Origin: Aequorivita antarctica
GTDB taxonomy: Bacteria > Bacteroidota > Bacteroidia > Flavobacteriales > Flavobacteriaceae
Assembly: GCF_007997155.1 (NCBI RefSeq)
Contig: NZ_VORT01000001.1
Coordinates: forward strand, 372,001-436,000
Reading direction: 5' to 3'
Length of the DNA stretch: 64,000 bases
In this document: positions 62,344 through 64,000 of the stretch, in pieces
How positions within the stretch are numbered: the first letter of the stretch is position 1
Layout: each line of letters starts with the position of its first letter
Made by a program: the position numbers and the translations under genes
The notes under the pieces: model-generated
Seen by the model: the letters and a program-made list of their open reading frames with translations, nothing else
Databases searched by the model: none
Told to the model about the DNA's origin: nothing

Positions 62344-62886
62344 ATGAAAAGAATATTCTATATCCTGTTATTTTTAAGTGCTACTTGCTATGGCCAAAAT
62401 AAATTTATAACCAAAGCAGGGTCATTAAATTTTGAAGCTTCTGTACCTTCTTTTGAAGAAGTCGCTGCAAAAAACAATTCCGTGACGGTAATTATAAATG
62501 CCGAAAATGGTGAGATAGCTGCGCTTGCATTAGTTAAGGCATTTCGATTTAAAAATGCTTTAATGGAAGAACACTTCAATGAAAATTACGCTGAATCTGA
62601 CAAATTTCCAAAAGCCACTTTCAAAGGAAAATTACTTGCTTTCTCTTTTGAAAAGCTCATCGAGGTTAATGATTTATTCATTGAAGGCGAACTTGAATTC
62701 CACGGAGTGTCAAAACACTTCGACAAAATTCCAGTTACTTTGGAATATAGCAATGATAAAATCATTTTGTCGGGAAACTTTAGCGCAAAAGCTTCCGATT
62801 TTGATATTAAAATCCCAAAAATTGTTCAAAGCAAAGTCAAAGATGAAGTGCAAATAAACTTCAATTTTGAACTTCTTAAAAAGTAA
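62344..62886 (+). CDS. YceI-family lipid-binding protein
   Basis: 180 residues. Signal peptide (cleavage near TCYGQ), then a YceI-like lipocalin barrel: KAGSLNFEASVPSFEEVAAK, FPKATFKGKLL (about 89-99), GELEFHGVSKHFDKIPVTLE and NFSAKASDFDIKIPKI. Family members bind long-chain isoprenoids, including quinones. Last gene of the cluster (5 bases after the cytochrome-like gene). Confidence 0.9.
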   Translation: MKRIFYILLFLSATCYGQNKFITKAGSLNFEASVPSFEEVAAKNNSVTVIINAENGEIAALALVKAFRFKNALMEEHFNENYAESDKFPKATFKGKLLAFSFEKLIEVNDLFIEGELEFHGVSKHFDKIPVTLEYSNDKIILSGNFSAKASDFDIKIPKIVQSKVKDEVQINFNFELLKK

Positions 62887-62895
62887 AAAAGCTTT

Positions 62896-64000
62896 TTAAA
62901 ATTCTGCGTTGCCCGGAGTTCTTGGATAAGGAATTACATCGCGAATGTTACCCATTCCAGTTGTAAACTGCACAAGACGCTCAAAACCAAGTCCGAAACC
63001 ACTGTGAACGGCTGTTCCAAACTTGCGAAGATCCAAATACCAATACAATTCTTTTTCGTCAATGTTCATGGTCTTCATTTTTTGTAACAACACATCATAG
63101 CGTTCTTCCCGTTGTGAGCCACCAACAATTTCTCCAATCCCTGGAAAAAGCACGTCCATTGCACGAACGGTTTTACCGTCGTCATTTAAACGCATATAGA
63201 ACGATTTGATATTTGCGGGATAGTCAAAAAGAATGACTGGGCATTTAAAGTGTTTTTCAACCAAAAACCGCTCGTGCTCGCTTTGAAGATCCGCGCCCCA
63301 TTCATCAATAATATATTTGAATTTTTTCTTTTGGTTTGGCTTGGAGCGTTTCAAAATTTCGATCGCTTCAGTATAGCTAACTCGCTTAAAATTGTTTTCC
63401 AATATAAACAGCAACTTTTCACGAAGCTTCATTTCGCTACGTTCATCCTGCGGTTTGTTCTTTTCTTCTTCTAGTAAACGATTTTCAAGGAATTCAAGAT
63501 CGTCGGCACAGTTTTCTAAAGCGTAGTTTACAACGTATTTAATAAAATCTTCGGCCAAATCCATGTTAGCATCCAAATCGTTGAAGGCAACCTCTGGCTC
63601 AATCATCCAAAACTCCGCCAAGTGGCGACTCGTGTTTGAATTTTCAGCTCTAAAAGTAGGACCGAAAGTATAGACTTTTCCAAGCGCCATTGCATAGGTT
63701 TCGGCTTCTAACTGTCCGCTAACGGTAAGATTGGTTTCCTTTTCGAAGAAATCTTCTTTATAATTTACGTTGCCGTTTTCATCCAATGGTGGGTTTTTAG
63801 CATCTAAATTTGTAACCCGAAACATTTCGCCAGCTCCTTCGGCATCGCTTCCCGTAATGATAGGCGCATGCATATAATTAAACCCGTTCTTTTGAAAGTA
63901 TTCGTGAACTGCAAAAGCAAGTTTTGAGCGCGTACGCATCACGGCGCCAAAAGTATTGGTGCGGATTCTTAAATGTGCCTGTTCGCGCAAGGTTTCGAGC
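62896..64000 (-). CDS. asnS: Asparaginyl-tRNA synthetase (5' end cut by window edge)
   Basis: Class II synthetase charging tRNA-Asn. The C-terminal about 368 residues are visible, about three quarters of the normal protein; the anticodon-binding OB domain lies off the right edge. Recognisable pieces are [32 protein letters not shown], the class II motif 2 [20 protein letters not shown], and motif 3 [20 protein letters not shown] with [10 protein letters not shown]. The ATG at 63990 is internal, not the start. It converges with the YceI gene, with nine bases between the stop codons and no good terminator seen. Confidence 0.96.
   Translation of the reverse strand, partial: LETLREQAHLRIRTNTFGAVMRTRSKLAFAVHEYFQKNGFNYMHAPIITGSDAEGAGEMFRVTNLDAKNPPLDENGNVNYKEDFFEKETNLTVSGQLEAETYAMALGKVYTFGPTFRAENSNTSRHLAEFWMIEPEVAFNDLDANMDLAEDFIKYVVNYALENCADDLEFLENRLLEEEKNKPQDERSEMKLREKLLFILENNFKRVSYTEAIEILKRSKPNQKKKFKYIIDEWGADLQSEHERFLVEKHFKCPVILFDYPANIKSFYMRLNDDGKTVRAMDVLFPGIGEIVGGSQREERYDVLLQKMKTMNIDEKELYWYLDLRKFGTAVHSGFGLGFERLVQFTTGMGNIRDVIPYPRTPGNAEF

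Noticed and set aside
1-64000. CRISPR arrays, prophage, insertion sequences, toxin-antitoxin pairs, restriction systems
   Set aside because: None seen: no regularly spaced repeat array, transposase, integrase or phage structural gene was recognised. The MORN-like protein at 12825 resembles YwqK family members by repeat only, without a toxin partner.

Overview
The window is a 64 kb chromosomal segment of a Bacteroidetes bacterium, almost certainly a (probably marine) member of the Flavobacteriaceae. The evidence is the low G+C, A-rich translation leaders without Shine-Dalgarno sequences, the Bacteroidetes -7 promoter element TAnnTTTG in front of several genes, type IX secretion (T9SS) C-terminal sorting domains on several secreted proteins, TonB receptors with carboxypeptidase-regulatory-like N-termini, and a FecR/ECF-sigma pair. 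No prophage, insertion sequence, CRISPR array or rRNA was seen. One tRNA gene, tRNA-Ser(GGA), is present. Both window edges cut a gene: ribF on the left and asnS on the right.

Layout. 0-3.5 kb: ribF (partial), a vitamin-K-dependent-carboxylase-like membrane protein and serS. 3.5-17.5 kb: a phosphate-acquisition region read leftward. It holds a PiT transporter, phoU-pstB-pstA-pstC-pstS, a phosphate-selective porin, a beta-helix lipoprotein and a large TonB receptor. 17.5-31.7 kb: housekeeping and assorted genes (dgt, a secreted M36 metalloprotease, dxs, tadA, a cold-shock protein, a ClC channel, aspS, two T9SS cargo proteins). 31.9-38.6 kb: a tetR-tolC-adaptor-RND efflux operon. 38.8-44 kb: a polyprenyl synthase and the 2-oxoglutarate dehydrogenase genes sucA and sucB. 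44-47 kb: a two-component system. 47-54.8 kb: a retropepsin-like protease, tatD, asparaginase, tRNA-Ser, an ExbB/ExbD energiser operon with a PorT-like protein, a PAP2-like membrane protein and rpoN. 55-62.9 kb: an accessory-looking block with sigma/FecR/TonB receptor facing one way and a six-gene envelope/redox cluster facing the other (duplicated-domain lipoprotein, OB-fold protein, T9SS cupredoxin, DUF5777-like barrel, cytochrome-c-like lipoprotein, YceI). It lies between rpoN and asnS.

The most interesting reading is regulatory. In front of five transcription units of the phosphate region I find 11-bp-spaced direct repeats of a TAACATT-like half-site, each placed exactly 18 bp upstream of a TTTG-type -7 element. 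This looks like the local Pho box, and it brings the beta-helix lipoprotein and the large TonB receptor into the phosphate-starvation response. A sixth, weaker copy stands in the 397-bp gene-free gap upstream of the porin. It would drive a roughly 90-nt RNA ending in a good intrinsic terminator. Part of that RNA is nearly perfectly complementary to the porin mRNA leader up to its start codon, so it may be a Pho-controlled antisense small RNA. All of this was read by eye and has not been computed or tested.
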